Below, piece after piece: positions 46,190-54,996 of a DNA stretch of 64,000 bases. This stretch comes from CALGFI01 sp963786805 (GTDB lineage: Bacteria; Actinomycetota; UBA4738; HRBIN12), in contig CAWBAK010000005.1 of the NCBI GenBank assembly GCA_963786805.1, positions 310,001 to 374,000 on the forward strand, read 5' to 3'. The position numbers and the translations under genes were made by a program. The notes under the pieces were generated by a model. The model did no database searches. It was not told the DNA's origin and saw only the letters and a program-made list of their open reading frames with translations. Position 1 is the stretch's first letter, and each line of letters begins with the position of its first letter.

Positions 46190-47299
46190 TCAGGCGCGGG
46201 GACGCTGTTTGTTCGTGTCGTAGATCGGGAGCACGTCGACCGTCGCCGGGGTGGTGCCCTCGCCGACCTTCACGTCGACCGTGGTGCCGGCCGAGGCGTG
46301 GCCGCTCCGTAGGACCGCCAGGCCGATCTTGCCGAACCGCGGGCTGTCGGCCGGGCTCGTGAGGACGCCGATCTCCTCTCCGTCCTTGGTCACCTCGGCG
46401 CCGTACTCGGGAAGGGTGTCGCCCTCGAGCTTGAGCGTCACGAACCGGTTCGGAGGATCGGCCGCGACGGCGCGGAGCTCCTCGTTACCGGCGAGATCAC
46501 GGTCCTGGTCGAGTGCGACGAACCGATCCAGGTTGAAGTCGTACGGGCTGCGCTGGTGCGCCTCGTAGTCGTAGTCGGTCACGATGAGCCCGGCCTCGAT
46601 GCGAAGGATCTCGATCGCCTCGACACCGAGCGGCGTGACGCCCGCCCCGACGACGGCGTTCCAGAGCGCGGGCGCGTCGTCGGGGTCGGTGAGGAACAGC
46701 TCGTAGCCGAGCTCGCCGCCGAACCCGGTCCGCGACAGGTAGACGGGCACCCCACCGACCTCCACGGGCTCGGGGTGGAAGCGGAAGTACCGCAGCGCGC
46801 CGACGTCGGCATCCGTCAGCTTCTGGACGACCTCGCGGGAGCGGGGACCCAGCACGCCGAGGTGCGGCATCCGCGGCGCGATCCACTCGACCTCGACGTC
46901 GTAGCCCGACAACATCTGCGCGAAGTACTCCTGATGGTCCTTGCCGTTCGTCATGACCCAGCAGTGGTCCGTGCGGTCGGTGTTGAAGACCGTTCCGTCA
47001 TCGACCATGAGGCCCTCGTCGTCCAGGAACGCGCCGTACCGCGCCTGTCCGACGTCAAGGCCGAGCGCGTCGTTGCTGAACACGCGCTGAGCGGCCTCGA
47101 GGGCGTCCGGACCGCGGAAGTCCCACTTGTTCAAGGGTGAGACGTCCCAGACGGCCACGTCGTCCCGGACCGCCGAATACTCCTTCTGGGGATCGCCGAA
47201 CGACTCGACCCAGAACCACCCTCCGTCGGCCACGTGGGTGCCACCGGCTGCCTGGGTCACATCGTGGAACGCGGTCTTGATGGCCTCTTCCTCGGTCAT
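46190..47299 (-). CDS. GcvT-like aminomethyltransferase family protein
   Basis: A 369-residue folate-binding protein of the GcvT/DmdA fold. It shows DVAVWDVSPLNKWDFRG, PHLGVLGPRSREVVQKL, SRTGFGGELGYELFL, GVEAIEILRIEAGLI and a C-terminal GcvT_C barrel (IGLAVLRSGHASAGT). The group includes glycine-cleavage T-protein and DMSP or vanillate demethylases; no gcvH/gcvP genes adjoin, so a THF-dependent demethylase of another methyl donor is as likely. ATG 47299 has an AAGGGAA ribosome binding site. It probably feeds methylene- or methyl-THF into the C1 pool. Confidence 0.87.
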   Translation of the reverse strand: MTEEEAIKTAFHDVTQAAGGTHVADGGWFWVESFGDPQKEYSAVRDDVAVWDVSPLNKWDFRGPDALEAAQRVFSNDALGLDVGQARYGAFLDDEGLMVDDGTVFNTDRTDHCWVMTNGKDHQEYFAQMLSGYDVEVEWIAPRMPHLGVLGPRSREVVQKLTDADVGALRYFRFHPEPVEVGGVPVYLSRTGFGGELGYELFLTDPDDAPALWNAVVGAGVTPLGVEAIEILRIEAGLIVTDYDYEAHQRSPYDFNLDRFVALDQDRDLAGNEELRAVAADPPNRFVTLKLEGDTLPEYGAEVTKDGEEIGVLTSPADSPRFGKIGLAVLRSGHASAGTTVDVKVGEGTTPATVDVLPIYDTNKQRPRA

Positions 47300-47376
47300 G
47301 CGATTCCCTTCCGGGCGGGAGACGGGAGACGGCGGCATCCTGCCACGGCATTGACTGGCCGTTCAAGTCGGAGGGC

Positions 47377-47964
47377 TCAAGTCGGAGGGCGGATCACCTC
47401 GTCCTCGGTGACGATGACGTCGACGGGCGAGTCGCTCCGTCCCTGGGGCACCTCGTCGACGAGCTGCACGGCGAACCCGACCGCGACGGCCGGCACCGAC
47501 GGCGCTCGTGCGAAGAGCCGGTCGTAGAACCCTCCCCCGTAGCCGACGCGCCCGCCGCGTCGGTCGAACGCGACGCCCGGCACGATCACGACGTCCACGT
47601 CCTCGGCCGGCACGAGGTCGACGCCCACCGGTTCCATCGCCCCGAACGAGGTGGCGCTGACCGGATCGCCAGGCGCGTACGCGACGGCCACGATGTCGCC
47701 TTCCGCGACCCGGGGAAGGGCCACGCGCTTGCCGGCTTCGTGCAGGCGTTCGATCAGGGCCGAGGTCTGGACCTCGGAGGCGAACGACCAGAACGCCATC
47801 ACCGTTCGCGCCGCGCCGACCTCGGGGAGCGCCAGCACGCGTTCGACGATCCGCTCGCTCTTGGTGGAACGCTCCTCCTCGTTCAGGAGATCGCGGCGTG
47901 CGATGGCCGCCCGCCGAACGGCGCGCTTCCGCGCCTTCAGACGGTGCGATGCGTCGTCGCTCAC
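47377..47964 (-). CDS. 5-formyltetrahydrofolate cyclo-ligase
   Basis: A 195-residue MTHFS-family enzyme that uses ATP to rescue 5-formyl-THF as 5,10-methenyl-THF. Signatures are the N-terminal basic helix (KRAVRRAAIARRDLL), VMAFWSFASEVQT, VIVPGVAFDRRGGRVGYGGGFYDR (nucleotide/substrate site) and VGFAVQLVDEVP. The last codons include a 13-base direct duplication (TCAAGTCGGAGGG on the plus strand) that repeats the stop region. It is the last gene of a run with the LLM monooxygenase and glucokinase, joined by ATGA overlap. Confidence 0.94.
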   Translation of the reverse strand: MSDDASHRLKARKRAVRRAAIARRDLLNEEERSTKSERIVERVLALPEVGAARTVMAFWSFASEVQTSALIERLHEAGKRVALPRVAEGDIVAVAYAPGDPVSATSFGAMEPVGVDLVPAEDVDVVIVPGVAFDRRGGRVGYGGGFYDRLFARAPSVPAVAVGFAVQLVDEVPQGRSDSPVDVIVTEDEVIRPPT

Positions 47965-48866
47965 GCGCGTGCGGCGAGGCGAGGGAGCAGTCCCTCACCG
48001 ATCATGTCGATCCGCTCGGTTCCTCCGAGAACGAGCAGGATCGCCCACGTGGCACCCGCCTCGGCCAGCCGGTCGAGCCATCCGGCCGTCGCATCGAGAT
48101 CGCCGGCGAAGGCCTCCTGCATGCTCCCTTTCTCGCGGCGGCCCGCGACGATCCGCTTCACCTCCGCTGCATCCTGCCCGACGACGACGGGACCGGCCCA
48201 CGTCGGCTCGACGGGACGCCCGTCGGCCTCGGCTCGAACGAGTCGAACGCGAGCGGCGAAGGTCTCCTCGTCCAGGCTCCACCCGTTCCAGCCGTCGGCC
48301 TCGCGCGCGGCGATCCGGGCGACCGGCTCGGACTCGCCGCCGATCCAGATTGGCGGACCGTCCGGTCTCGCAGTCGGAAGGAGCGGGCCGGTCATCGCCG
48401 GAACGTGCTCGCCGCCGGGCCACGCCTCGCCGGCGAACAGCGCTCGCACGGCGCGAACCGTTTCGATGAGATGCGCACGCCGCGCCTCTTTCCCGAGGTA
48501 GGGCAGGCCGAACACCTCGTGTTCGGCTTTGCTCGCATCGTCACCCGTCCCGATGCCGAGCACGAACCGTCCCCCGCTGATGTCGTCGAGCGCCGCCGCC
48601 TGCTTCGCCAGGAGACCGGCCGAACGGAGCGAGGCCCGCGTCACGAGCGTTCCGATCCTCACCCGCGTCGTCACGGCGGCGATTGCGGCGAGCGTCGCGT
48701 ACGCCTCGAGAGACGGGCGGTCCGACGGCGCGCGCGGTGGGAAGAAGTGGTCGAACGCGAAGAGCCCGTCGAAGCCGAGCTCCTCGGCATGGCGTGCGAG
48801 CGCCAGCAAGGCTTGGGCATCGCTCGACGACATCGGCAACACGAGCCCGATCCGGAGTGGGCTCAC
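47961..48866 (-). CDS. LLM-class (F420/FMN-dependent) oxidoreductase
   Basis: A 301-residue luciferase-like TIM-barrel flavoprotein. RIGLVLPMSSSDAQ, the HAEELGFDGLFAFDHFF motif, LGIGTGDDASKAEHEVFGL, PIWIGGESEPVARIAA and GPVVVGQDAAEVKRIVAG are typical of the F420-type subfamily common in actinobacteria. The start is GTG 48866, overlapping the glucokinase stop. Cofactor (F420 versus FMN) and substrate remain open. Confidence 0.9.
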   Translation of the reverse strand: MSPLRIGLVLPMSSSDAQALLALARHAEELGFDGLFAFDHFFPPRAPSDRPSLEAYATLAAIAAVTTRVRIGTLVTRASLRSAGLLAKQAAALDDISGGRFVLGIGTGDDASKAEHEVFGLPYLGKEARRAHLIETVRAVRALFAGEAWPGGEHVPAMTGPLLPTARPDGPPIWIGGESEPVARIAAREADGWNGWSLDEETFAARVRLVRAEADGRPVEPTWAGPVVVGQDAAEVKRIVAGRREKGSMQEAFAGDLDATAGWLDRLAEAGATWAILLVLGGTERIDMIGEGLLPRLAARA

Positions 48867-49822
48867 GAACGGAGGCGCCCGAGCTCCTCGAGGGCGAGGG
48901 TCGCAGCCCCGACCGCACCGGCGTCGTTGCCGAGCTGCGCCGCCACGATCGGAACGCGCGGGCGATGCTCGGGAGCCTCGACCGCGTCGATGAAGGCCTC
49001 CCGGGCGGGATCGAGCAGCAGGTCTCCGGCGACGATCGCTCCTCCGCCGACGACGACGATCTGCGGGTCCAGGATGTTCACGAGGCCCGCGATCCCCTGG
49101 CCCAGCCGGCGCCCGACGGTGTCCAACACGGCGATCGCCGCCTCGTCGCCCCCTTGCGCCGCCTGCGTGACGAGCCGGCCCGTGACCTTCTCGGGATCCC
49201 CGCCGGCGAGCTCGACCAGCGCCGACCGCGGATGCTCGCGCGCGGCCTCGCGGCCCAGCCGATCGATCGCGCGGCCCGCCGCCACCTGCTCCCAGCACCC
49301 GAGGTTGCCGCACCCGCATCGCGGGCCTCCCGGCTCGACGATGATGTGGCCGATCTCGGACGCGAACCCATGAGCGCCGCGGAACAGCTGGCCGTCGGAG
49401 ATGATCCCACCGCCGATCCCGGTCCCGACGGTGACGGCCAGCAGGTGCCGGTACCCGCGTCCCGCGCCGAAGCGGAACTCGCCGTATGCGGCCATGCTCG
49501 CGTCGTTGTCCACCTGGCACGGCAGCCCGAGCGACTCTCTGAGGCGCGCGCCGATCGGCAGGTCGCGCCACAAGAGGTTCGGCGCGAAGCGCAGGACCCC
49601 ATCCGCCGCGTCGACCAGACCGGCGATCCCGACGCCGATCGCGACCACGTCGTCGGTCAGCATGGCGCGCGCCAGGTCGACCATCTGCGCGAGCATCGCC
49701 TCGGCGTCTTCGGCGGGCGTGGGGATGTTCTTGCGGTCGAGGATCTCACCGTCCCGGGCGACCCGGAACGAGTTGATCTTCGTGCCCCCGACGTCGATGC
49801 CGATCGCTTCGCCGTCTCCCAC
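48863..49822 (-). CDS. ROK-family glucokinase
   Basis: A 319-residue ATP sugar kinase. ATP-binding IGIDVGGTKI near residue 8, substrate NDAS with catalytic Asp106, TVGTGIGGGII, EIGHIIVEPGG and the zinc motif CGCGNLGCWEQ (residues 169-179) place it with ROK glucokinases. Typical length and no HTH domain, so it is an enzyme, not a repressor. It leads the small operon with the LLM oxidoreductase and formyl-THF cyclo-ligase. Confidence 0.92.
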   Translation of the reverse strand: MGDGEAIGIDVGGTKINSFRVARDGEILDRKNIPTPAEDAEAMLAQMVDLARAMLTDDVVAIGVGIAGLVDAADGVLRFAPNLLWRDLPIGARLRESLGLPCQVDNDASMAAYGEFRFGAGRGYRHLLAVTVGTGIGGGIISDGQLFRGAHGFASEIGHIIVEPGGPRCGCGNLGCWEQVAAGRAIDRLGREAAREHPRSALVELAGGDPEKVTGRLVTQAAQGGDEAAIAVLDTVGRRLGQGIAGLVNILDPQIVVVGGGAIVAGDLLLDPAREAFIDAVEAPEHRPRVPIVAAQLGNDAGAVGAATLALEELGRLRS

Positions 49823-49835
49823 CGACGCCCCCCTC

Positions 49836-50123
49836 CTACGCGATGTCGATCCGCTCGAGGTTCCTCGTCTTGCCGTGCTGGCTCTCGAGGTCGTCCGCGC
49901 GAGCGTCCACGACCGCGCGCGCCGCGAGCAGGAACTCGCGGGCGGCGTTGAGCAGATGCTCGACGGCGTCGGGTGCCACCGTCTGCGCGGCCGTCACGGC
50001 CATACAGATGGGACAGAAGGCGACGGTGCAGACGGGCCGTCCGTCGTCGGCAGCGTTCGCACGCGGCACTTCGGCAACCGGTCGTGTCCGTCCCGCTTTC
50101 GTGGTCCTCTTGGTCTCAGCCAC
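49836..50123 (-). CDS. Small helical protein with CPIC motif, partner of ArsA/Get3-like ATPase
   Basis: A 95-residue protein: a basic N-terminus (KRTTKAGRTRP), a central VCTVAFCPICMAVTAAQTV with three cysteines, and a helical C-terminal half (HLLNAAREFLLAARAVVDAR). GTG 50123 overlaps the end of the ArsA-type gene by 8 bases, so it is probably made with it. The cysteine cluster could bind metal or a disulfide. I do not recognise the family by name. Confidence 0.62.
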   Translation of the reverse strand: MAETKRTTKAGRTRPVAEVPRANAADDGRPVCTVAFCPICMAVTAAQTVAPDAVEHLLNAAREFLLAARAVVDARADDLESQHGKTRNLERIDIA

Positions 50124-51324
50124 GCGCGCTCCTCCCCGTCTCGGAGGCGTCCGAGGCGGGCGCCTTCGCGAAGACGATCTCGAGTTGATCACCGACGAAG
50201 TTCGCACCCCGAACCTCCAGGCGCTGCAGGCTCTGCGGCAGGACGAGGTTCCGCTTGTAGGTTCCGACACGCACGTAGAGCTCCTCACCGCGCCGGTGGA
50301 TGTCCATGTCCTCACGGGCGACGAACGGCAGCCGCATGACGAGCACGTATCCTCCCCCGCGCTTGCGAACGCGGATCGGGTGGTCGCGGAACAGCACGTC
50401 GATCACGGGCCGGTCGCCGTAGACCTCTCTGCCCATCTCCTCGAGCAGCGGCACGCCGATCATCTCGCGGTCGAACAGCCGCGCCGTCAGGATCGGCACC
50501 GGTTCGAAGGACTCTCGAACGGTCTGCAGGTGCTCGGCCTGGATGTCCTTCCACTTGCCGAAATACGGATCGGTCACGTCGTCGGGGATGATCCGGTTCA
50601 CGACGACCGCGTCGACCCGGTAGCCGAACAGTCCGAGGTACGTGTAGGTCCGGCGGGCCTCGGCGATGACCATCTTCTCCGGGTTCACGACGAGACGAAC
50701 CGTCGAGGATTCCTCGTCGGTCAGGATGCGATGTACCGCGTCGAGGTTGCGGTGGAGCCGTTCGATCGCGGCGAAGAACCGGTCTCCCGCGATCGGAAGC
50801 GACGTCATCTTCGACATGATCGGGCGGACGCCCTTCACGAGCCTCCGCTGCACCGGGAAGATCCGTTCGATGTACCAGTTCATGATCTCGGGCAGCGAGA
50901 GCAGGCGGAGTGTCTCGGCCGTGGGCGCGCAGTCGACGACGAGCAGGTCGTACTTGGCCTCCTCCACATGCGTCTTCACGTCGATGAGGCTGAAGATCTC
51001 GTCGAGACCGGGGATCACCGACAGCTCTTCGGCCTGGATCGTGTCGACGCCGGCCCAGTTCATCAGCTGCACGAAGTAGTCCTGGATCTCGCGCCAGTTG
51101 GACTCCAGACGGCTCTGCGCGTCGATCTGCTCGGCCCACAGGTTCTTCGTGACCGGCGTGGCGTGCTCGCCGATCTCGACGTCGAACGAGTCCGCGAGCG
51201 AGTGCGCGGGGTCGGTGCTCATGACCATCGTGCGGTTCCCGGCCCCGGCGGCTCGCACGGCCGTCGCGGCCGCCACGGTCGTCTTGCCCACGCCGCCTTT
51301 GCCGGTGAACAGGAGGACCCGCAT
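50116..51324 (-). CDS. ArsA/Get3-family ATPase with C-terminal HSP20-like domain
   Basis: A 402-residue deviant Walker-A ATPase. P-loop TGKGGVGKTTVAAATA near residue 7, switch MSTDPAHSLADSFD, and VVDCAPTAETLRLLSLP are the ArsA/Get3 hallmarks. The last ~90 residues (PIRVRKRGGGYVLVMRLPF, YKRNLVLPQSLQ) resemble the alpha-crystallin-like domain appended to bacterial members. No arsB/arsD or arsenite cysteine motif is seen, so a chaperone or membrane-protein-targeting role is likelier than arsenite export. The small CPIC protein gene overlaps its 3' end. Confidence 0.9.
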   Translation of the reverse strand: MRVLLFTGKGGVGKTTVAAATAVRAAGAGNRTMVMSTDPAHSLADSFDVEIGEHATPVTKNLWAEQIDAQSRLESNWREIQDYFVQLMNWAGVDTIQAEELSVIPGLDEIFSLIDVKTHVEEAKYDLLVVDCAPTAETLRLLSLPEIMNWYIERIFPVQRRLVKGVRPIMSKMTSLPIAGDRFFAAIERLHRNLDAVHRILTDEESSTVRLVVNPEKMVIAEARRTYTYLGLFGYRVDAVVVNRIIPDDVTDPYFGKWKDIQAEHLQTVRESFEPVPILTARLFDREMIGVPLLEEMGREVYGDRPVIDVLFRDHPIRVRKRGGGYVLVMRLPFVAREDMDIHRRGEELYVRVGTYKRNLVLPQSLQRLEVRGANFVGDQLEIVFAKAPASDASETGRSARG

Positions 51325-51371
51325 CGGCGGCTAGCCTACCGAGTCCCGTTCGGTGCCGGGACCCGCGAGCC

Positions 51372-51815
51372 TCAGCCCTGCTCGACGCGCCGCTTCAGGC
51401 CCTCGAGCGCGTTCTCGATCACACGCTTCTCGCCCTGAGTCCGCACGAACCCCGGGAGCAGGACCCCGAGATCGACCGAGAGCCGGTAGATCACCTTCGT
51501 CTCGTCGTCGTCGACCTCGGAGAGCAGGTACTCGCCCGAGATCTTCGAGACGGCGCCGTGCGCCTCGGTGGAGATCCAGGACATCCCGCCGTCGGCCGGC
51601 GCGTACCGATACGCGAGGGTGTAGTTGGCTTTGCCCAAGAGCGGGACCTCCACCGCGAACGCGACCTTCGTCCCCACGCCGCCTTCACCGCGCTCGAGCA
51701 CCTCCACGGACTTCACGTCCGCCCATTCGGGATAGGCCTCGAAGTCCGTGAGCACGTCCATGATCTCGGCGGCGCCCGCGTCGATCACGATCTGGCCCTC
51801 GGTCTGCTCGCTCAT
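51372..51815 (-). CDS. SRPBCC (START-like) lipid/ligand-binding protein
   Basis: A 147-residue polyketide-cyclase/dehydrase-like helix-grip protein. The N-terminal GQIVIDAGAAEIMDVLTDFEAYPEWADVKSVEVLE is read here in its key parts: IxA-start, 'DFEAYPEW' turn and alternating strands; the C-terminal helix is FVRTQGEKRVIENALEGLK. It binds a hydrophobic ligand in the central cavity; nature unknown. Located just upstream of the ArsA-like gene on the same strand with 47 bases between. Confidence 0.9.
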   Translation of the reverse strand: MSEQTEGQIVIDAGAAEIMDVLTDFEAYPEWADVKSVEVLERGEGGVGTKVAFAVEVPLLGKANYTLAYRYAPADGGMSWISTEAHGAVSKISGEYLLSEVDDDETKVIYRLSVDLGVLLPGFVRTQGEKRVIENALEGLKRRVEQG

Positions 51816-51825
51816 CGAAGGAATG

Positions 51826-52497
51826 CTACTGGCGGGCGGCCGGCAAGGTGAGGAAGCTGGCGAGCGCCACCGAAGCCACGATCAGGACCGCCGAGGCCCA
51901 CAACAGCACGCGAGACGAGACGAGCGGCGAGTCGCCACCGGCGAGGCGGTACGCATCGATGGCCGAGACCGTGTAGACGGCGCTCGCGGCGACGAGGAAC
52001 AGGGCGACGAGCGGGAACACCGGCCCGAGCCCCCCGGTCCCGAACCGCGCGACGAGCAAGATCATCAGGGTCCCGAACGTCCAGGCGAACAACACGATCC
52101 GGGCCACGCCATCGGCTCGATAGCCCGCCTTCCAGTGACCGACCCCCGGCCAGACGAACGACCAGGTGGCCGCCGTCTGCGGCCGGATCTCGGGGCGCCG
52201 GGTCGGCTCCTCGAGCAGACGCCCGAACGGGGCACCGCACGTGGCGCAGAAGGTGGCCTCGATCGGGTTCGGCTCGGAGCAGACCGAGCAGGTCCAGGTC
52301 GGCTTGCCCCCGGGCTCGACCTCGATCGCACCGCCGCCCGGGGTGGCCAACGCGATCGCCGCGGGCGGCTTCGCCGAGACATCGATCTCGGCCACCTCGG
52401 CGCGCTCGAGCGGCATCGCCGTGAAGCATTGTCCGCACCATTCGGCGTCCGCCGCGACCAGGGCCGCGCAGTTCGGACATCGGCGTTCCTCGCTCAC
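51826..52497 (-). CDS. Double zinc-ribbon membrane protein
   Basis: A 223-residue protein with two zinc ribbons (RRCPNCAALVAADAEWCGQC and WTCSVCSEPNPIEATFCATC) before three or four transmembrane helices in the C-terminal half (ARIVLFAWTFGTLMILLVA, PVFPLVALFLVAASAVYTV, VLLWASAVLIVASVALASF). A WPGVGHWKAGYRADG segment precedes the helices and recurs in membrane proteins with TM2/DUF5683-like modules. Function unknown. GTG 52497 directly precedes the first ribbon. It lies 10 bases upstream of the SRPBCC gene, same direction. Confidence 0.75.
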   Translation of the reverse strand: MSEERRCPNCAALVAADAEWCGQCFTAMPLERAEVAEIDVSAKPPAAIALATPGGGAIEVEPGGKPTWTCSVCSEPNPIEATFCATCGAPFGRLLEEPTRRPEIRPQTAATWSFVWPGVGHWKAGYRADGVARIVLFAWTFGTLMILLVARFGTGGLGPVFPLVALFLVAASAVYTVSAIDAYRLAGGDSPLVSSRVLLWASAVLIVASVALASFLTLPAARQ

Positions 52498-52535
52498 GCG
52501 TCCAGGGTAGTGGGTTCGCCTTCGCGAACCAGTAC

Positions 52536-53669
52536 CTAGCCCACGGCCTCGCGCAGCCAACCGGCGAGCTGTTCGGCTGCGCGCGGCCAGGCGTAGTGGC
52601 GTTCGACGCGGGCCCGGCCCGCCGCCCCCATCCCCCGGGCGCGCTCGGGATCCTCGAGCAGTGAGGCGACGGCGTCCGCGACCGCGTCGACGTTCGATCC
52701 GTCGACGAGCAGTCCGGTGACCCCGTCCACGAGCGCCTCGCGCGCGCCGCCCGAATCGCCGGCGATCACCGGACGTCCGCACGCGGCCGCCTCGATGAAG
52801 ACGTTGCCCCATCCCTCGACCTCGAGTCCCGCACGGCGCGTTCGGCACGGCATCGCGAAGACGTCCCCCGCGCGGTAGTAGCGCGGAAGGTCCTGCTCGG
52901 AGACCTCGCCGGCGAACACCACCGCACCCGGCGGGGAGTCCTCTGCCAGCGTCTCGAGGGCCTTCCGGTACGGCCCCCCGCCCACGATCAGCAGAGCGGC
53001 GTCGGGTACCCGGCCGCGAACACGTCCCATCGCGCGGATCAGCACGTCCTGGCCCTTGCGTGGCACGAGCCGGCTCACGCACACGACCAGCGGACGATCC
53101 AAGACTCCTTGGCGCTCCCGGAGGTCCTCGAACGGAAGGTCCGGATGGAAGGCGTCGACGTCCGCGCCGGGGTACAGGACCGAGACTGGGACGTCATCGG
53201 GGACCGCCGTCCGGACGACGCGGGCGATGAACTCGCTGCACATCACGGGGACGCGAGCGGCTCGAGCGGTCGCCTTGCGGACGAGCGCGTGGGCTCCGGG
53301 CGCGATCGAGAGCCAGTACTCGAACCCGTGCGCCGCAGCCAAGTACGGGGTTCCCTTCCGCGCGAGGCGCGGTCCCAACAGGGCGAGCGGGTAGATGGCG
53401 CCGAAGAGCACCACCTCCGCCCCGAACGCTCGCACCGCGGCGTCGACCCGGCGACCCAGGGCGGGGGTCGGCCACAGGAAGCGCTCGGGTTGGCGGAACA
53501 CGCGGTAGGGAGCGTTCGCATCGAACGCCTCCGCTCCGTCCCACGAAGGGGCCAGCACCGCGACGCGTTCGGGTGGGAGCGCTCCGGCCAGCGCTCCGAG
53601 GGTTCGCTGGATGCCGCCGACCCGGGGAGGGAAGTCGTTCGTGACGAGCAGCATCTTCGGCACGTCCAC
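52536..53669 (-). CDS. GT4 glycosyltransferase, PimB-like
   Basis: A 377-residue GT-B fold enzyme. The N-terminal LLVTNDFPPRVGGIQRTLG, HGFEYWLSI acceptor-site His and the C-terminal nucleotide-sugar pocket (VVCVSRLVPRKGQDVLIRAM, GGGPYR, EVEGWGNVFIEAAACGRPVIAGDSGGAREAL with E-x7-E) resemble actinobacterial phosphatidylinositol-mannoside mannosyltransferase PimB. It would transfer mannose or a related sugar to a lipid at the inner membrane. Divergent from ygfZ. Confidence 0.88.
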   Translation of the reverse strand: MDVPKMLLVTNDFPPRVGGIQRTLGALAGALPPERVAVLAPSWDGAEAFDANAPYRVFRQPERFLWPTPALGRRVDAAVRAFGAEVVLFGAIYPLALLGPRLARKGTPYLAAAHGFEYWLSIAPGAHALVRKATARAARVPVMCSEFIARVVRTAVPDDVPVSVLYPGADVDAFHPDLPFEDLRERQGVLDRPLVVCVSRLVPRKGQDVLIRAMGRVRGRVPDAALLIVGGGPYRKALETLAEDSPPGAVVFAGEVSEQDLPRYYRAGDVFAMPCRTRRAGLEVEGWGNVFIEAAACGRPVIAGDSGGAREALVDGVTGLLVDGSNVDAVADAVASLLEDPERARGMGAAGRARVERHYAWPRAAEQLAGWLREAVG

Positions 53670-53676
53670 GGGCGCC

Positions 53677-53682
53677 TATCCT
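53677..53682 (+). promoter_or_regulatory. Putative -10 box, leaderless ygfZ
   Basis: TATCCT is 8 bases before the ygfZ ATG, with no ribosome binding site between. Confidence 0.5.
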
Positions 53683-53690
53683 CTCAGACG

Positions 53691-54563
53691 ATGCGTGCGC
53701 TCTCGCTCCAGAAGGAGATAGAGGCCCTGGACGAAGGGCGGGCCTACGCCGAGCTGGAGCAGGTCGCCTTGGCGCTCGTCTCCGGATCCGACGCCCGGGC
53801 TTGGCTGAACGACCTCGTCACGACCGACGTCCAGACCCTCGACCGCTTCCAGTCGCGCCCCTGTTTGCTCCTCGGGCCGACCGGCCGCATCCGGGCGAGC
53901 TTCCACGTGCTGGCGCTGGGCGAACGCGACTTCCTCCTCGCGCAGCCGGTGGATCAGCCCGAGCCCGTCTCGGACGCCCTGGCGCCCTACGTGCTCTCGT
54001 CGGACGTCGCCCTCTCTCCCTCCCGGCTGCGGCTGTTCGCCGTTCCGGGGGGTGCCGTTCCACCCGACCGGTTCGGCAACGCCTACCGCCCGTCGATCCT
54101 CGGCGGCGGCTACGACCTCCTCATCGGCGCGAGCGACGACGCCGTCTTCGACGACCTTCGCCGGGATCTGGCGTCCGAGGGACTCCTGCCGGCCGGTCCC
54201 GAGGTGGTCGAGGCTCGACGCATCCGCCGAGGCGAGGCGGCCTTCCCCAGGGACCTGGACACGGACTCGCTGCCTGCCGAGGCCGGCCTGGACGTCGCTC
54301 CGGTTACCGATCGCGCGAAGGGTTGCTTCCTCGGGCAGGAGGCGGTCGCCAAGGTGGCGAACCTGGGCCATCCGACCCGCATCGTGTTCCCGGTCGAAGC
54401 CGCCGCCCCGATCCGCGAAGGCGAAACCGTTCGGATCGGGAGCGGAGCGGACGTCGGCCTCCTGACGAGCGCCGTCGATCGCCTGGGGATCGTCCGGGTT
54501 CGCTGGGATGCCCGCGATGCCGACCTCGCGACCTCATCGGGAACGCTTCTCCACACTCGCTGA
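53691..54563 (+). CDS. ygfZ: YgfZ/GcvT-domain folate-binding Fe-S assembly protein
   Basis: A 290-residue protein. The signature AKGCFLGQEAVAK with the functional cysteine is near residue 208, preceded by FPRDLDTDSLPAEAGLD. YgfZ/IBA57 proteins use folate and help insert or repair Fe-S clusters in selected enzymes. The rest has the GcvT-like fold (LNDLVTTDVQTL, PTGRIRASFHVL). ATG 53691 is preceded by a leaderless-type promoter. It fits the Fe-S- and folate-rich context of this window. Confidence 0.93.
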   Translation: MRALSLQKEIEALDEGRAYAELEQVALALVSGSDARAWLNDLVTTDVQTLDRFQSRPCLLLGPTGRIRASFHVLALGERDFLLAQPVDQPEPVSDALAPYVLSSDVALSPSRLRLFAVPGGAVPPDRFGNAYRPSILGGGYDLLIGASDDAVFDDLRRDLASEGLLPAGPEVVEARRIRRGEAAFPRDLDTDSLPAEAGLDVAPVTDRAKGCFLGQEAVAKVANLGHPTRIVFPVEAAAPIREGETVRIGSGADVGLLTSAVDRLGIVRVRWDARDADLATSSGTLLHTR

Positions 54564-54566
54564 GGG

Positions 54567-54699
54567 GTTTTCCACTACTCCTCCAACTCCAAGTTTTCAA
54601 GACTGTTTTCCATTCGGGCCCGACTGATACAACCGGGGGGTCGCCTCTCCCCGGCCCCGAACTCGGCCGCGGCGGGCGCATCGTCCGACGAGGCAGGAG
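54567..54699 (+). promoter_or_regulatory. A/T-richer promoter region upstream of whiB
   Basis: This gap is clearly less GC-rich than the rest: TTTTCCACTACTCC and AAGTTTTCAAGACTGTTTTC, then ACTGATACAA, which could contain a -10 (GATACA). It also holds a GC-rich TCCCCGG block. A RBS, AGGAG, precedes the gene. Such composition suggests a regulated promoter. Confidence 0.45.
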
Positions 54700-54984
54700 T
54701 TGCTGGTGACCAAGGAACGCATCGCCGGTATCGACCTGAAATCCCTCCCAACGAACCCCTCACCCCCGGACATGTGGCAGGAGAAGGCGTCCTGTCACGG
54801 CATCGACCCCGACGTGTTCTTCCCGACCTCGGAGGAAGAGGCCGGGCCGGCCCTCGCGTACTGCGGTGCCTGCGGGATCCGCGACGTGTGCCTCGCCTGG
54901 GCGCTGAAGAACGGCGAGCGCTACGGGGTCTGGGGCGGTCTGACCGAGCAGCAGCGCCGCCGGGTCGTCCGCTTCGTCGCCTGA
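54700..54984 (+). CDS. WhiB-family iron-sulfur transcription regulator
   Basis: About 94 residues (TTG 54700; GTG 54706 also possible and better spaced from AGGAG). The four [4Fe-4S] ligands are Cys32 (EKASCHG), Cys55, Cys58 and Cys64 (AYCGACGIRDVCLAWAL), followed by the GVWGGLTEQQRRR turn and a basic tail. WhiB proteins exist only in actinobacteria and their phages and bind the principal sigma factor and DNA to control growth, redox and stress genes. A hairpin follows the stop. Which WhiB class this is cannot be told by eye. Confidence 0.95.
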   Translation: MLVTKERIAGIDLKSLPTNPSPPDMWQEKASCHGIDPDVFFPTSEEEAGPALAYCGACGIRDVCLAWALKNGERYGVWGGLTEQQRRRVVRFVA

Positions 54985-54996
54985 GGACGCGCTGGT

